A stretch of 64,000 nt of DNA, taken from Hippasteria phrygiana (Eukaryota; Echinodermata; Asteroidea; Valvatida; Goniasteridae). Positions within the stretch are counted from its first letter, which is position 1, and every line of letters starts with the position of its first letter. Made by a program: the position numbers and the translations under genes. The DNA lies in assembly GCA_037893225.1 (NCBI GenBank), contig JAZGUH010000152.1, positions 744,001 through 808,000 on the forward strand, written 5' to 3'. This document shows, in pieces, positions 10,762 through 21,549 of the stretch. The notes beneath the pieces were generated by a model. It did no database searches, had not been told where the DNA came from, and was given only the letters and a program-made list of their open reading frames with translations.

Positions 10762-13700
10762 AAAGATATAAGAACAGGAGCTCTTTGTGGCTGTATGTTG
10801 TATTATAGTATGCAGCTGAGATCACAATCTGTAGATTAGAACAAGACAAGAACAAGAACACGAGCTCTTTGTGACTGTATGTTGTATTATAGTATGTAGC
10901 TAAGATCACAATATGTAGATTAGAACAAGACAAGAACAAGAACACGGGCTCTTTGTGGCTGTATGTTGTATTATAGTATGCAGCAGAGATCACAATCTGT
11001 AGATTAGAACAAGACAAGAACAAGAACACGAGCTCTTTGTGGCTGTATGTTGTATTATAGTATGCAGCTGAGATCACAATCTGTAGATTAGAACAAGACA
11101 AGAACAAGAACACGAGCTCTTTCTGGCTGTATGTTGTATTATAGTATGTAGCTAAGATCACAATCTGTAGATTAAAGTAGATTAGAACAAGACAAGAACA
11201 AGAACACGAGCTCTTTCTGGCTGTATGTTGTATTATAGTATGTAGCTGAGATCACAATCTGTAGATTAGAACAAAACAAGAACAAGAACACGAGCTCTTT
11301 GTGGCTGTATGTTGTATTATAGTATGTCGCTAAGATCACAATCTGTAGATTAGAACAAGACAAGAACAAGAACACAAGCTCTTTGTGGCTGTATGTTGTA
11401 TTATAGTATGCAGCTAAGATCACAATCTGTAGATTAGAACAAGACAAGAACAAGAACACGAGCTCTTTGTGACTGTATGTTGTATTATAGTATGCAGCTG
11501 AGATCACAATCTGTAGATTAGAACAAGACAAGAACAAGAACACGAGCTCTTTCTGGCTGTATGTTGTATTATAGTATGTAGCTAAGATCACAATCTGTAG
11601 ATTAAAGTAGATTAGAACAAGACAAGAACAAGAACACGAGCTCTTTGTGGCTGTATGTTGTATTATAGTATGTAGCTGAGATCACAATCTGTAGATTAGA
11701 ACAAGACAAGAACAAGAACACGAGCTCTTTGTGGCTGTATGTTGTATTATAGTATGTCGCTAAGATCACAATCTGTAGATTAGAACAAGACAAGAACAAG
11801 AACACAAGCTCTTTGTGGCTGTATGTTGTATTATAGTATGCAGCTGAGATCACAATCTGTAGATTAGAACAAGACAAGAACAAGAACACGAGCTCTTTGT
11901 GGCTGTATGTTGTATTATAGTATGCAGCTGAGATCACAATCTGTAGATTAGAACAAGACAAGAACAAGAACACGAGCTCTTTGTGGCTGTATGTTGTATT
12001 ATAGTATGTCGCTGAGATCACAATCTGTAGATTAGAACAAGACAAGAACAAGAACACGAGCTCTTTGTGGCTGTATGTTGTATTATAGTATGTCGCTAAG
12101 ATCACAATCTGTAGATTAGAACAAGACAAGAACAAGAACACGAGCTCTTTGTGGCTGTATGTTGTATTATAGTATGTCGCTAAGATCACAATCTGTAGAT
12201 TAGAACAAGACAAGAACAAGAACACGAGCTCTTTGTGGCTGTATGTTGTATTATAGTATGTCGCTAAGATCACAATCTGTAGATTAGAACAAGACAAGAA
12301 CAAGAACACGAGCTCTTTGTGGCTGTATGTTGTATTATAGTATGTCGCTAAGATCACAATCTGTAGATTAGAACAAGACAAGAACAAGAACACGAGCTCT
12401 TTGTGGCTGTATGTTGTATTATGGTATGTAGCTAAGATCACAATCTGTAGATTAGAGTAGATTAGAACAAGACGAGAACAAGAACACGAGCTCTTTGGGG
12501 CTGTATGTTGTATTATAGTATGAAGCTAAGATCACAATCTGTAGATTAGAACAAGACAAGAACAAGAACACGAGCTCTTTGTGGCTGTATGTTGTATTAT
12601 AGTATGCAGCTGAGATCACAATCTGTAGATTAGAACAAGACAAGAACACGAGCTCTTTGTGGCTGTATGTTGTATTATAGTATGCAGCTGAGATCACAAT
12701 CTGTAGATTAGAACAAGACAAGAACAAGAACACGAGCTCTTTGTGGCTGTATGTTGTATTATAGTATGTCGCTGAGATCACAATCTGTAGATTAGAACAA
12801 GACAAGAACAAGAACACGGGCTCTTTGTGGCTGTATGTTGTATTATAGTATGCAGCTGAGATCACAATCTGTAGATTAGAACAAGACAAGAACAAGAACA
12901 CGAGCTCTTTGTGGCTGTATGTTGTATTATAGTATGCAGCTGAGATCACAATCTGTAGATTAGAACAAGACAAGAACAAGAACACGAGCTCTTTGTGGCT
13001 GTATGTTGTATTATAGTATGCAGCTGAGATCACAATCTGTAGATTAGAACAAGACAAGAACAAGAACACGAGCTCTTTGCTGTATGTTGTATTATAGTAT
13101 GCAGCTGAGATCACAATCTGTAGATTAGAACAAGACAAGAACAAGAACACGAGCTCTTTGTGGCTGTATGTTGTATTATAGTATGTCGCTAAGATCACAA
13201 TCTGTAGATTAGAACAAGACAAGAACAAGAACACGAGCTCTTTGTGGCTGTATGTTGTATTATAGTATGTCGCTAAGATCACAATCTGTAGATTAGAACA
13301 AGACAAGAACAAGAACACGAGCTCTTTGTGGCTGTATGTTGTATTATAGTATGCAGCTGAGATCACAATCTGTAGATTAGAACAAGACAAGAACAAGAAC
13401 ACGAGCTCTTTGTGGCTGTATATGTTGTATTATAGTATGCAGCTGAGATCACAATCTGTAGATTAGAACAAGACAAGAACAAGAACACGAGCTCTTTGTG
13501 GCTGTATGTTGTATTATAGTATGTAGCTGAGATCACAATCTGTAGATTAGAGTAGATTAGAACAAGACGAGAACAAGAACACGAGCTCTTTGTGGCTGTA
13601 TGTTGTATTATGGTATGTAGCTAAGATCACAATCTGTAGATTAGAGTAGATTAGAACAAGACGAGAACAAGAACACGAGCTCTTTGTGACTGTATGTTGT

Positions 13701-13806
13701 ATTTTAGTATGTAGCTGAGATCACAATCTGTAGATTAGAACAAGACAAGAACAAGAACACGAACTCTTTGTGGCTGTCTGTTGTATTATGGTATATGGCT
13801 AAGATC
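10762..13806. repeat. 84-bp satellite array, about 36 units
   Basis: The tandem unit is 84 bp (starting GAGCTCTTTGTGGCTG and ending AAGAACAAGAACAC), with high identity between copies. Most variation falls in one 6-nt window after TATAGTATG (CAGCTG, TCGCTA, TAGCTG and so on). Units carrying a 10-bp insertion (ATTAAAGTAG or ATTAGAGTAG) occur near 11175, 11605, 12455, 13550 and 13645. Because 84 is a multiple of 3, the minus strand stays open for long stretches encoding a 28-residue repeat, which I treat as a by-product. The first and last units are degenerate. Confidence 0.95.
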
Positions 13807-13949
13807 ACATTCATTCTTCCGTTGGTTTCTGAACCCCACATGTACTGTGCACCCACGCGGAATGTGAAGCTATGTAAAGTGTTATTCCTTTTGTCAACCA
13901 ACCCTTTGATTGACACTTGACACTTTGGAGGCGCAGTTCTGTGGCTCTG

Positions 13950-14042
13950 ACACTATGAACATCTAACAAAAGAAAACCCACGCAGTCCTTTGTTACAAAC
14001 AAAGGACTGCGTGGGTTTTCTTTTGTTAGATGTTCATAGTGT
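13950..14042. repeat. Perfect hairpin, 45-bp arms, 3-nt loop
   Basis: Positions 13950-13994 and 13998-14042 are exact reverse complements, separated by ACA. No mismatch is seen along the stem. No other copy was seen in the window and no target duplication flanks it. It lies 150 bp past the satellite array and upstream of block B copy 2. Confidence 0.9.
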
Positions 14043-14109
14043 GAGCAGTAAACAAGTTAGTCTCGGTAAATATGGAGTCTGAGTTATTGGTTGTATCACT
14101 GAGAAAAAG

Positions 14110-15105
14110 ACACTACCCCGTGGCTCTATTATTGGCTTGTATCAATAGCGTTGAAAAACGTTTAAGCCAAGTTACCTTTTATAATTTATTAAGTATTGAT
14201 TATCCGTATAATATTTGTATGCAAATTATGATAAAATAGTGGACAATAAATAAAATCCCGCGCCGCGGGATGAAAAAAAACTTAGCATAATCACTACATT
14301 GATTCGACAACACCTAATATGGCAGTATGGTTGTCTGCAAAATGGCTCCAGTCAAGACACGTGACTCGCGCCCTCTTGGTTTTTATAATGTACCTTTATG
14401 ATAACACCACGGGATGCGATATTCTTGTCCAGTGTTACATCCAGACGTACACATATGTCGAGGAATGTTGCGTAAATGATCTGAAAAAATCCCCCTTTTC
14501 CTTCCCGTTCCATTGTGTTTGTGTACAAAGGTCATCCATACCCACAATACATTGCGAATGACGCAATTCCCAGCACTAAATATAGGCCATTTGCCCTTTG
14601 TTTGTTAACTTTACATCTAAACCTTCCTGTATGCGCACATATCGGGTTTTGCATAAATTTGGTAAAGGAGCGACATCAAAGGTCACAAGGGAAAATCGTC
14701 CATTGACTGATGAAGCGTTTTGTTTAGACGCCATTCTCTGCAGTGGTAGTGCTACGAGTGTATAATAGTTCAATCGCTTCATGCAGTTTGCCATCATAGC
14801 GTCGAGCAAAAAGATCATAAAATTCCATGATCATTTATGTCACCTTTTAACAGCTAGTAAACTCATACCAATCTTCATGTTCTTTGGTGTGGCCGTCAGA
14901 GCTTGAATATCACGTAAGCCGTATAAGGTATGGTGTGTTTCGTGTGGTGCGTAAACTTTCGGCATTCCATTTTTCAGGTTTTACAAGTTTAAGCTCAAAG
15001 GTGACAGAGGGACTGATCAAATTGCACTACCAGATCAGTACGTGGATTGTGGTAATCGGTTCTTACATCACTGCTGTTTCAGTTTAAGGTAAGAAATCAC
15101 TATTG
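14110..15105 (+). repeat. Duplicated block B, copy 2, upstream of the kinase-Death gene
   Basis: Colinear with 4104-5715 but without its two insertions, so it preserves both empty sites (near 14300 and 14415). It ends ACATCACTGCTGTTTCAG..AAG|GTAAGAAAT, a plausible donor. With the TTTTTCAG acceptor near 14980 this could be a 5' non-coding exon of the gene beginning at 15893. No long protein-coding frame is shared by both copies. Confidence 0.65.
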
Positions 15106-15107
15106 CA

Positions 15108-15215
15108 TGTTTCTTTAAAAGGAAATATTGCCTCAAAAGGCGCCCAATTGGATTACAAAAGGCATTCGTCTTAAAAATGACTAGTTGTAAAGATCATCCA
15201 AGTAATGTACACTAC
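15108..15215 (+). repeat. Dispersed repeat shared with 7264-7370
   Basis: The words TTTCTTTAAA, ATATTGCCTC, GGCGCCCAATTG, ATTCGTC and AAATGACTA.TTGTA occur in the same order in both places. It is a fragment of the repeat that also carries the two-hairpin motif. Confidence 0.6.
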
Positions 15216-15231
15216 CATCCCATTATGATGC

Positions 15232-15470
15232 AGAGGGTGGGGGGTCGAACCCCCCCCCCCCCCCTCCGCCGCTCGTTTTTTCAGTAGAAACCAGAAAAGA
15301 AAAGCAAAACCACGTGTACGGGTAAGAAAAAAACAAAACAAAGAGTTTAAATGGCGCCACCAACGTTGAGAAACTTTTTGGGCAAATGTACGGAAAAAAA
15401 TTCACCCCCCCCCCCCCCCCCCCTGCAAACCATCCTGGATCCGCCCCTGCATTCATTGAAAATGTGCCGA
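15232..15470. repeat. C/G-run-bearing relic with hAT-like end
   Basis: Long C runs flank a core (AGAAAAGCAAAACC.CGTGTACGGGTAAG, GTTGAGAAAC.TTTTGGGCAAATGTACGG) that recurs at 21675-21795. The right edge reads GGATCCGCCCCTGC, similar to common hAT-type termini. Old and degraded. Confidence 0.5.
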
Positions 15471-15892
15471 TTGCCTGAAAATCATTGACGAAAATAGTTT
15501 CGGGGACGAAGTTTGGTTCGGAAAAATCGGACCTTTGGAAACCGGATAGTTTGTCATTTTCAAGGGATGGAAATACTATAATCTTTCCAACCATAGCAAT
15601 TTTGGACAAACGCCTCTTCCGCCTATACCAGGCAATGTGTTCATTTAATGTTTAAGCAGCATGCATACACTACGGCTGATGAGCGTTTTTGTTTTATCAT
15701 TTTACGTGTCTCATCAGTAACTTGAGTTTGGTGGCATTGGCGTTCAGTGTAAGGATTCATGAACACTGACTGATGAGCACTGTATCCTTCGTCGAGCTGA
15801 TCGAATGATTCTACAGCAACTCACAAGGTTTCCCTTTGAGATTTACAAAACGGTATAAACCGAGGAAGAGTGAATGATTGTCTAAGCAGAAA

Positions 15893-16733
15893 ATGGAACA
15901 AGCAGGCTATAGCGTAATTAGTAAAGAAGACATTACGTATGAGGAGAGCATAAGACCCGAGGGTAGCTGCAATGTCGTTTACAAGGCAATATGGACTTCA
16001 CCTGAAGGTTCGCATCACCAGGTTGCTGCGAAAGTCTGTAATCGGTTTAAGGAGGATGAAGTCAAGATTTTGGCAGGACTGCAACACAAAAACATCATCA
16101 AGTTCTGTGGAATTGTGAAACCAAATGGGCCTCCTGACTCTTATGTCATCGTGACCGAATATGCTGAAAAGGGATCTTTGTATGATGTTATTGCTCAGAA
16201 CAGGGAAAACTGGTCAGAATATAAGCAGGGTATCTGGATGAAATGGGCACTTGGGGGCGCAGAGGCTCTTAAGTTTATCCATCAGAATAGATACCAACAC
16301 GGAGATGTGAAATCTCCTAATTTTGTCATCACAAGTGATGACATCATGAAAATCTGTGACTTCGGCACAGCCAGACCACACGTGTACACTTTGACTACAC
16401 AGAGTATCAGGGGCTCGTGGCCCTGGATGGCACCAGAGGCAATGGACAAACCATATGACCAAGAAGAACATTCTAAAATTACCGCAAAAGCGGATGTTTT
16501 CTCTTTCGCTGTTGTGCTTTGGGAACTGATTACCGGTCAGCGTCCTTTTTCTGGTAAATCCGAACATGCAATTTATATAACTGTTGCTGAGAAAAAGGAA
16601 AGACTAGAAATTCCCCGAGACTGCCCTAAGCGTCTCAGTAACCTTCTGACGAAATGCTGGGATCCAGAATACCAGCAGAGACCCAGTATGGAAGAGGTTC
16701 TGGAATGCCTTGTTAAGCAGGAAAGATATATGG
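15893..16733 (+). CDS. Kinase-Death gene, exon 1: TKL/ZAK-like protein kinase domain
   Basis: The ATG at 15893 (AAAATGG context) opens residues 1-280. Kinase landmarks: degenerate glycine loop (EGSCNVVY, about 23-30), VAAK with the ATP-binding Lys47, a Glu in the FKEDE helix, catalytic loop HGDVKSPN (136-143; the Arg of HRD is Gly, while Asp138, Lys140 and Asn143 are kept), CDFG (155-158), GSWPWMAPE (174-182), DVFSFAVVLWELITG and CW...RPS. The pattern is closest to the MAP3K/ZAK group of TKL Ser/Thr kinases. The exon ends at GG|GTGAGT in phase 1. It is probably cytosolic signalling, since no signal peptide or membrane segment is seen. An active kinase is plausible, but the HGD and P-loop changes make a pseudokinase or altered regulation possible. 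Confidence 0.88.
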
Positions 16734-17357
16734 GTGAGTTTTATAAATGGGCTTCTGTTGTGAGTGTTTATTCTATGACGATCTTAAAGCTGCTCTTTGA
16801 ACCACGACATATCCTTGCAAAAAAGGGTACTTTAAATTTACACTTTTTAGGTACGGAATCATGACAAAGGCCCAAATTTTCCAAACTTCATAATGTGTTT
16901 GTTCAGTCAGAAGATGGTTTTGTTCGTTCATTAAAATCAAAATGAAAAAAATCCGTGTTAAATTGATATGACTTGTACTTTGTAGAGAACATGGATGCGA
17001 CAGCAAAAAGAAAATTAGATAAGCATCGCAACTGTTCCAGCAAGAAACCAAAGTTGACAAGGAAACAAGCAAGATTATTCCCGAGATTCGGGTAAATAAT
17101 GCCACGAATACAGTTACTGAAAGTTTTTGCATTTATGTCTTGCATTCAGGGCCAAATTGGGGGTTATGATATTGCACTATTCGGATTTGGGCAAGATTTT
17201 AATTTTTTACAGGAAAGTAGCTGTGCTCTGCTATAACTTGTCCTCACAAAAGTCAAAAACTTTAAATTGACAGTTAAAAATTAACGTGTTGGAACTGTGT
17301 CTAGTTTAAATCGTGCAGGATTACTCTGCAATCATTGTTTTCTGTGGGTTTTTGTAG

Positions 17358-17621
17358 ATAAACTGGACCTAAACAATGAGTTCTTGCTGCAAATGTCGAA
17401 GGAAATTTCGACAAAGTGGGTAGAGTTGGCAATCTTGCTGAAGTTTTCACTTGCAGCGGTCGATGCATATAAAGCGAACAATATGGGTGACGTGGTGATG
17501 CAGTGCTGCACTATGCTGGTTGATTGGAGGAACAAACAGGAGAACATGGAAGAAGCGAGACAAGTATTGAGTAAAGCTTTGTTGAAGACAGGTCGAAACG
17601 ATTTGGCACAGCAAATACAAG
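17358..17621 (+). CDS. Kinase-Death gene, exon 2: Death domain
   Basis: Acceptor TTTTTGTAG, 264 nt, phase 1 to phase 1, donor AAG|GTAACT. It joins the kinase exon in frame and gives residues 281-368. It shows the Death-domain six-helix pattern: STKWVELAILLKF, AAVDAYKANN, CTMLVDWRNK and ARQVLSKALLKTGRNDLAQQI. Death domains mediate homotypic assembly of immune and cell-death signalling complexes. The kinase-then-Death order is that of RIPK1, whereas IRAK and Pelle have Death first. The damaged paralogue is at 3103-3367. Confidence 0.85.
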
Positions 17622-17753
17622 GTAACTTCAACATAATGAAACAAGTGCACGAAATGACATAATATGGTGCTCTATTTAAACCTTTCTAAGGGCAGTCGCG
17701 TCTTTTGAAGGATTGCAAAACTTATAAAACTGCATTCTGTATACTTTCTCCAG

Positions 17754-17843
17754 GTGATGAAACCCACAATGAAGGTAGCAGGGAAAACCAAAACCTTTCC
17801 CAGGAAAAGAAACAACGCTCTGCATTGAAAGATGTACAAAATG
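17754..17843 (+). CDS. Kinase-Death gene, exon 3: polar linker
   Basis: 90 nt, phase 1 to 1, acceptor CTCCAG and donor ATG|GTAATT. It encodes a charged, Asn/Gln/Lys-rich segment (about residues 369-398) with no recognised domain. The exon ending SALKDV has a weak match in the copy 1 remnant at 3624, which supports it being real. Confidence 0.7.
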
Positions 17844-18339
17844 GTAATTACAATTTCGCCTACGGATAAAACTGGTTGATGAAGTCCTGTACATGTTCCG
17901 CTGTGTATTAATCATACGAATTCCTACGCGTACCAGGCTGAAGTGAGAGATCTTATAGATCATTTTCATGAGACAGGATATTGCTCCATCGGTCAAGTAA
18001 TGTGGAAAGATGTTACCTAGCAAGGTTGAAACGAACGAAAACTGCATGAAGCACGTTCATATTCAACTGTTGATTTTAATTTCTGCCTTTTTAAAGATAT
18101 AAGATCAAAATGTGGCTACTTTTCTGTAAAAATTAAAAATCGATATCAGGCAATGTAGCTTCAAATTTGGCCCCAAATAAGACATGCATGCAAAACCACG
18201 AGTAACCTAACAATAGAAAGGTATTTATGAAAAACAACAGTTAAATATAAACGTGTTATGACTACCCCGCATGTGGTGAGTGTGCTATCACATAGAATTA
18301 CAACATTACCAAAATTGGCAATTTCCTTTCTTTTTGCAG

Positions 18340-18677
18340 CTGCACCCGTCGATCTTGGAGATCGCGTTTTGACTAAAGACATCTGCCAATCCTCCCAGTG
18401 CAGCATAATGAGGCTATGGCATCTGAAGGCATGGATGGATGGCTTAGACGGACCGCGGCCTGCAGAGAATGGCTCATTTTATTTTCAAGGTGAACTGATA
18501 GATGAAAGTAGAGTACCCATCCCTTTCATTTACTTTGAAAAGACACTTGAGAGATGTGAAACAAAACATCAGATGGTAGCACACAGTACAGAAGAAAGAC
18601 CACTGTGCATGTGGCACGTCACAGTACGGGGGTACGAATTGAAATTCAACGAGTATTCGCGTATTCGTTGGGCTTAA
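18340..18677 (+). CDS. Kinase-Death gene, exon 4: unrecognised C-terminal region with stop
   Basis: Acceptor TTTTTTGCAG, entered in phase 1, stop TAA at 18675-18677. It encodes about 112 residues (399-510) rich in aromatics and cysteine (for example CSIMRLWHLKAWMDGL and PLCMWHVTVRGYELKF). I do not recognise the fold. Total coding length over four exons is 1533 nt, with all phases consistent. Confidence 0.65.
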
Positions 18678-18960
18678 CAATAACAACGCCGCCGACTACG
18701 TCTTCGTCTTCGTCGTCGCCGCCGGCGTCGCCGAGGGGCTGACGCGGCCGTTGATGCCGCCTTTGGTAATAATTCAAACAACCATAGGGTGCACAACACT
18801 TTTCATAGCTCTTAAAATACAAGGATGTAGATCGACATACATGTAGATGAAATAGCTGCAAAATAAAGAAATTGTCCAGCTTGTGGTATGAATGAAGTGA
18901 TCTGCTGGAGTAAATATTCACCGATTAGATCCTCGTAACAGATACCCTACCAAAATGGGT
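18678..18960 (+). other. Presumed 3' UTR and flank of the kinase-Death gene
   Basis: Directly after the stop is a GC-rich simple region (CGTCTTCGTCTTCGTCGTCGCC and more, 18700-18760). An AATAAA at 18862-18867 could be the polyadenylation signal. The part from about 18845 matches the repeat-like sequence at 3790-3905, so the signal may be repeat-supplied. Confidence 0.35.
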
Positions 18961-19328
18961 CACTCAGGAGCAGAAAAATCTGACAAAATAACTGTCCATT
19001 GTGTTTAGAATTGTACAAACACATGACACAACTTTAAATTAAAATTTTTTTGGGGGGAAATGTTCGTCTAAAACAGGGGAAGAAAGTATCTGTGTTTACT
19101 GTCTTGCTGTCACAGTGTCATAACTTAAGCTGTGTCCGCATTGGATTTTGTTTGGTAAAACCAACGGAGACTGTTGTCAACTTAACCAAATTAAGTCCAA
19201 TGTGGACAGCCGGTAAACTTGCCAAATTATCAAGTGTCGATCGTCGGTTGTCAGTTTTACCCTCCGCGGCAGTAAGTTTTACAGGCCATACACAGTGCAC
19301 GGTCCATCTGACATATAGTGTTCATGCA
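18961..19328. other. Unassigned intergenic sequence
   Basis: No exon or element ends recognised. An open frame at 19050-19361 shows no domain and overlaps the next MITE. Confidence 0.35.
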
Positions 19329-19577
19329 ATTAGCCTTTTAGAGGTATGGCGGACACAATAGGAGGGCGCTATTTCATTTGGGTAAACATTTTGTGAAAAC
19401 ACAACTTCCAGTGAAAGTCAGAATCAGATATTGTTTTGAGTTAAAGTACAATCATAGTACAATCCATAGATCATGCCTAATCTTCACCTTTGAAAGTTCA
19501 TGTGGTTTAACAAAAGGTATACCCAAATAAAATAGCGCCCTCTCCTATTGTGTCCGCCATACCTCTAAAAGGCTAAT
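19329..19577. mobile_element. MITE with about 55-bp terminal inverted repeats
   Basis: 249 bp. The arms start ATTAGCCTTTTAGAGGTATG and its complement, and continue through GGCGGACACAATAGGA and GGGCGCTATTT.ATTTGGGTA with one 2-nt indel and one substitution. Non-coding. A target duplication is not clear. Confidence 0.85.
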
Positions 19578-20190
19578 GTGCTACTACTGAGGACACAAGA
19601 ATAAACAAACAACAATGAAATCAATATTGACCTCAATAGGGATGTCGTTTGTCGAACATGGTCCTCTATCTCAGGTACAATTGTGTACTAAGTCTTTCTA
19701 TTTCCTGTTTATCCTTGCCACTTCCCTTTGTTCCTTCTCTTGCCCTATTACCACCTTTTACCCCCCCCCCCCCCCTTCACCACACTCCTTTGTCCCATTT
19801 CCCCAGCTTCATCCCTCTCATCCCTCTCATCAATTAATCCCTTCCCTCCTTCATCATTACCCCAACCACACTTCCTTTCTTCATGGCTGTCCTTTCTTCT
19901 CCCTTTGATGTTTACCCACTGCCAGGCTCATTTGCATCCCTCTTTTGTGTTTCTCCACCCACCCCCTCATGCATGTGTGTTCCCTACATGTTTGTTTCTT
20001 GTACTCTGTAATTAAAGGTATTAAAATAAAATCTTCCAGGCTGGGAAACTCCCAAAAGCTGAAATGGTGATTGTTTCTTTTCATGACCGTACATGTATTT
20101 GTTTTGTAGAATGTAACAATTTCGGTCAGTGTGCTCTGACCGTCATTAGGTGAATGTCCTAACACTGACAATCAGACTATACTAACCTAA
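19578..20190. other. Pyrimidine-rich intergenic sequence
   Basis: Contains a 'gaggac'-type fragment (19585-19680), then a C/T-rich low-complexity stretch (19700-19990). From 20022-20110 it shares AAAGT..AAATAT.TTCCAGG and GGGAAACTCCCAA.AG.TGAAATGG with 4186-4260. No gene seen. Confidence 0.4.
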
Positions 20191-20290
20191 ACGTTGAATA
20201 TACCTCTGGTTCCTGTAAGAACCGTAGTTCTCTATTTAGAGTCGGATTCTTCACATGGTGTAGCCGCAATCATTTTTCTCTGTAGGCCTA
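20191..20290 (+). repeat. Two-hairpin dispersed repeat, copy b
   Basis: TACCTCTGG, then a hairpin GGTTC..GAACC, a second hairpin CTCT-ATTT-AGAG, then TTCACATGGTGTAGCCGCAATC. The layout is the same as copies a and c, but both stems have different base pairs, so pairing is kept while sequence changes. Confidence 0.6.
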
Positions 20291-21259
20291 ATTGTTGAAT
20301 TTTGCTAGGACTAGCATTGAGAAATATATCTACAAGTATAGTGTAGTTAAAGTAGTCTTTACTATTTATTGCTCTACGCACATAAATTGGAATGTGGATT
20401 CGCGTTCAGCAGGGGTGATTGTGATTATGTCCGTGAGCAAGACACTTTTCTCACAAGTTGCTTCTCTTCGAGTTTTACACAAGCAAACAAACTTCCATAG
20501 ACCCCCCAAAAAGTTCAGTCATTTCGTGTAAATATTTCATATAGAAGTGTCCACGGTCAAAAATTGTTTTTTTACAATATTTTGTGGAGTGAAAGTACTT
20601 TGGGATTAAGTAACCAAAATAGACTTTTTAAATCCATATTTTGCCCGTTGCCATGGTAACAGGCGGTTTTGTGTTTTGGGCCATTTTGGGCTATTTTGGG
20701 AGCTGCAAAAACGGATTTGGGGGGAATTTTTAAAACGCCATTCAGCCAAACAGCAAAACAATATCACTTAAATAATTATATCACTGCAAAGCAATGTCCT
20801 TACCCTTCCTTGAAAAAATATAAAAGACATTTTGAAATACCTTCTTGTATTGTTTTTAGACCAAAAATACGTAAATTTACTGCGCGTTGCATTTTACTGG
20901 AAAACCCGTAAAGTACCGCTCATTACGTAGCAATTGCACGACCAATCAGAAGTGAGGAAATTTATGTTCACAAAAGTCAGGTTAAATTGCCGTGTTTAGT
21001 CCAAAAATACACTTTCTTGACCATAATGTTTCAATAAAACAATTTCACAATTGAGTTCAGATTTTTTTACGCTGAATATGCATAAGCTATAAAAGCACAA
21101 CTTGTGAAATCATTCAGTTTGTACTCTTTATAGTAGATTATCGTATATACTCTGCCATAGTAATGTATAATAAGTAACTTCCGTTTAGTCTGGTTCCCAC
21201 TTCAGTCATTTGTGTCAATTTGCAGCTAATTAATGGAAACCTAACACTGTGAATCCCTT
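20291..21259. other. Unassigned sequence
   Basis: Nearly 1 kb without a recognised exon or terminal repeat pair. It includes GTTGCCATGGTAACAGGC (20650s), a common promoter-like palindrome (RFX/X-box-like), but no gene start is evident. Confidence 0.35.
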
Positions 21260-21527
21260 GGATGTGATTTCCTATTAAAAATGGACATGAGGATTAAGAG
21301 AATGTGATTTTAACAATGAGGGTCCAAAATCACATGCTACTCTATTTAATATCACATCTAAATCCTGTGAACTATTATCCCACCCTGACAAAGAGTACAT
21401 TGTGACTTCTGGATTTAACAGCTGAAACCGCATTGTGATTCTGGACTCTGGATGTTGTTTTTGACCCTCATTGTTAAAATCACATTCTCTTAATCCTCCT
21501 GTCCATTCTGAATAGGAAATCACATCC
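21260..21527. mobile_element. Foldback element with about 68-bp inverted arms
   Basis: Left arm GGATGTGATTTCCTATT..ATGGACA..AGGATTAAGAGAATGTG through TTTTAACAATGAGGGTC. The right arm is its reverse complement with a few substitutions. The spacer is about 130 bp and non-coding. Confidence 0.85.
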
Positions 21528-21549
21528 ATAGTGTAAACAATTCTCGTAA

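Noticed and set aside
10664..13402. Long minus-strand reading frames across the 84-bp array (repeat peptide with KELVFLFLSCSNLQIV)
   Set aside because: The frame stays open only because 84 is divisible by 3 and the unit lacks stops in that frame. The units with 10-bp insertions shift it, and there is no supporting start context, splice structure or known family.
14319..14818. Overlapping frames in block B copy 2
   Set aside because: The equivalent frames in block B copy 1 are not conserved at protein level, so the shared sequence is more likely non-coding.
15678..15800. Hammerhead ribozyme (CTGATGAG twice, near 15680 and 15770)
   Set aside because: The required GAAA and matching stems around the cleavage site are not found next to either copy.
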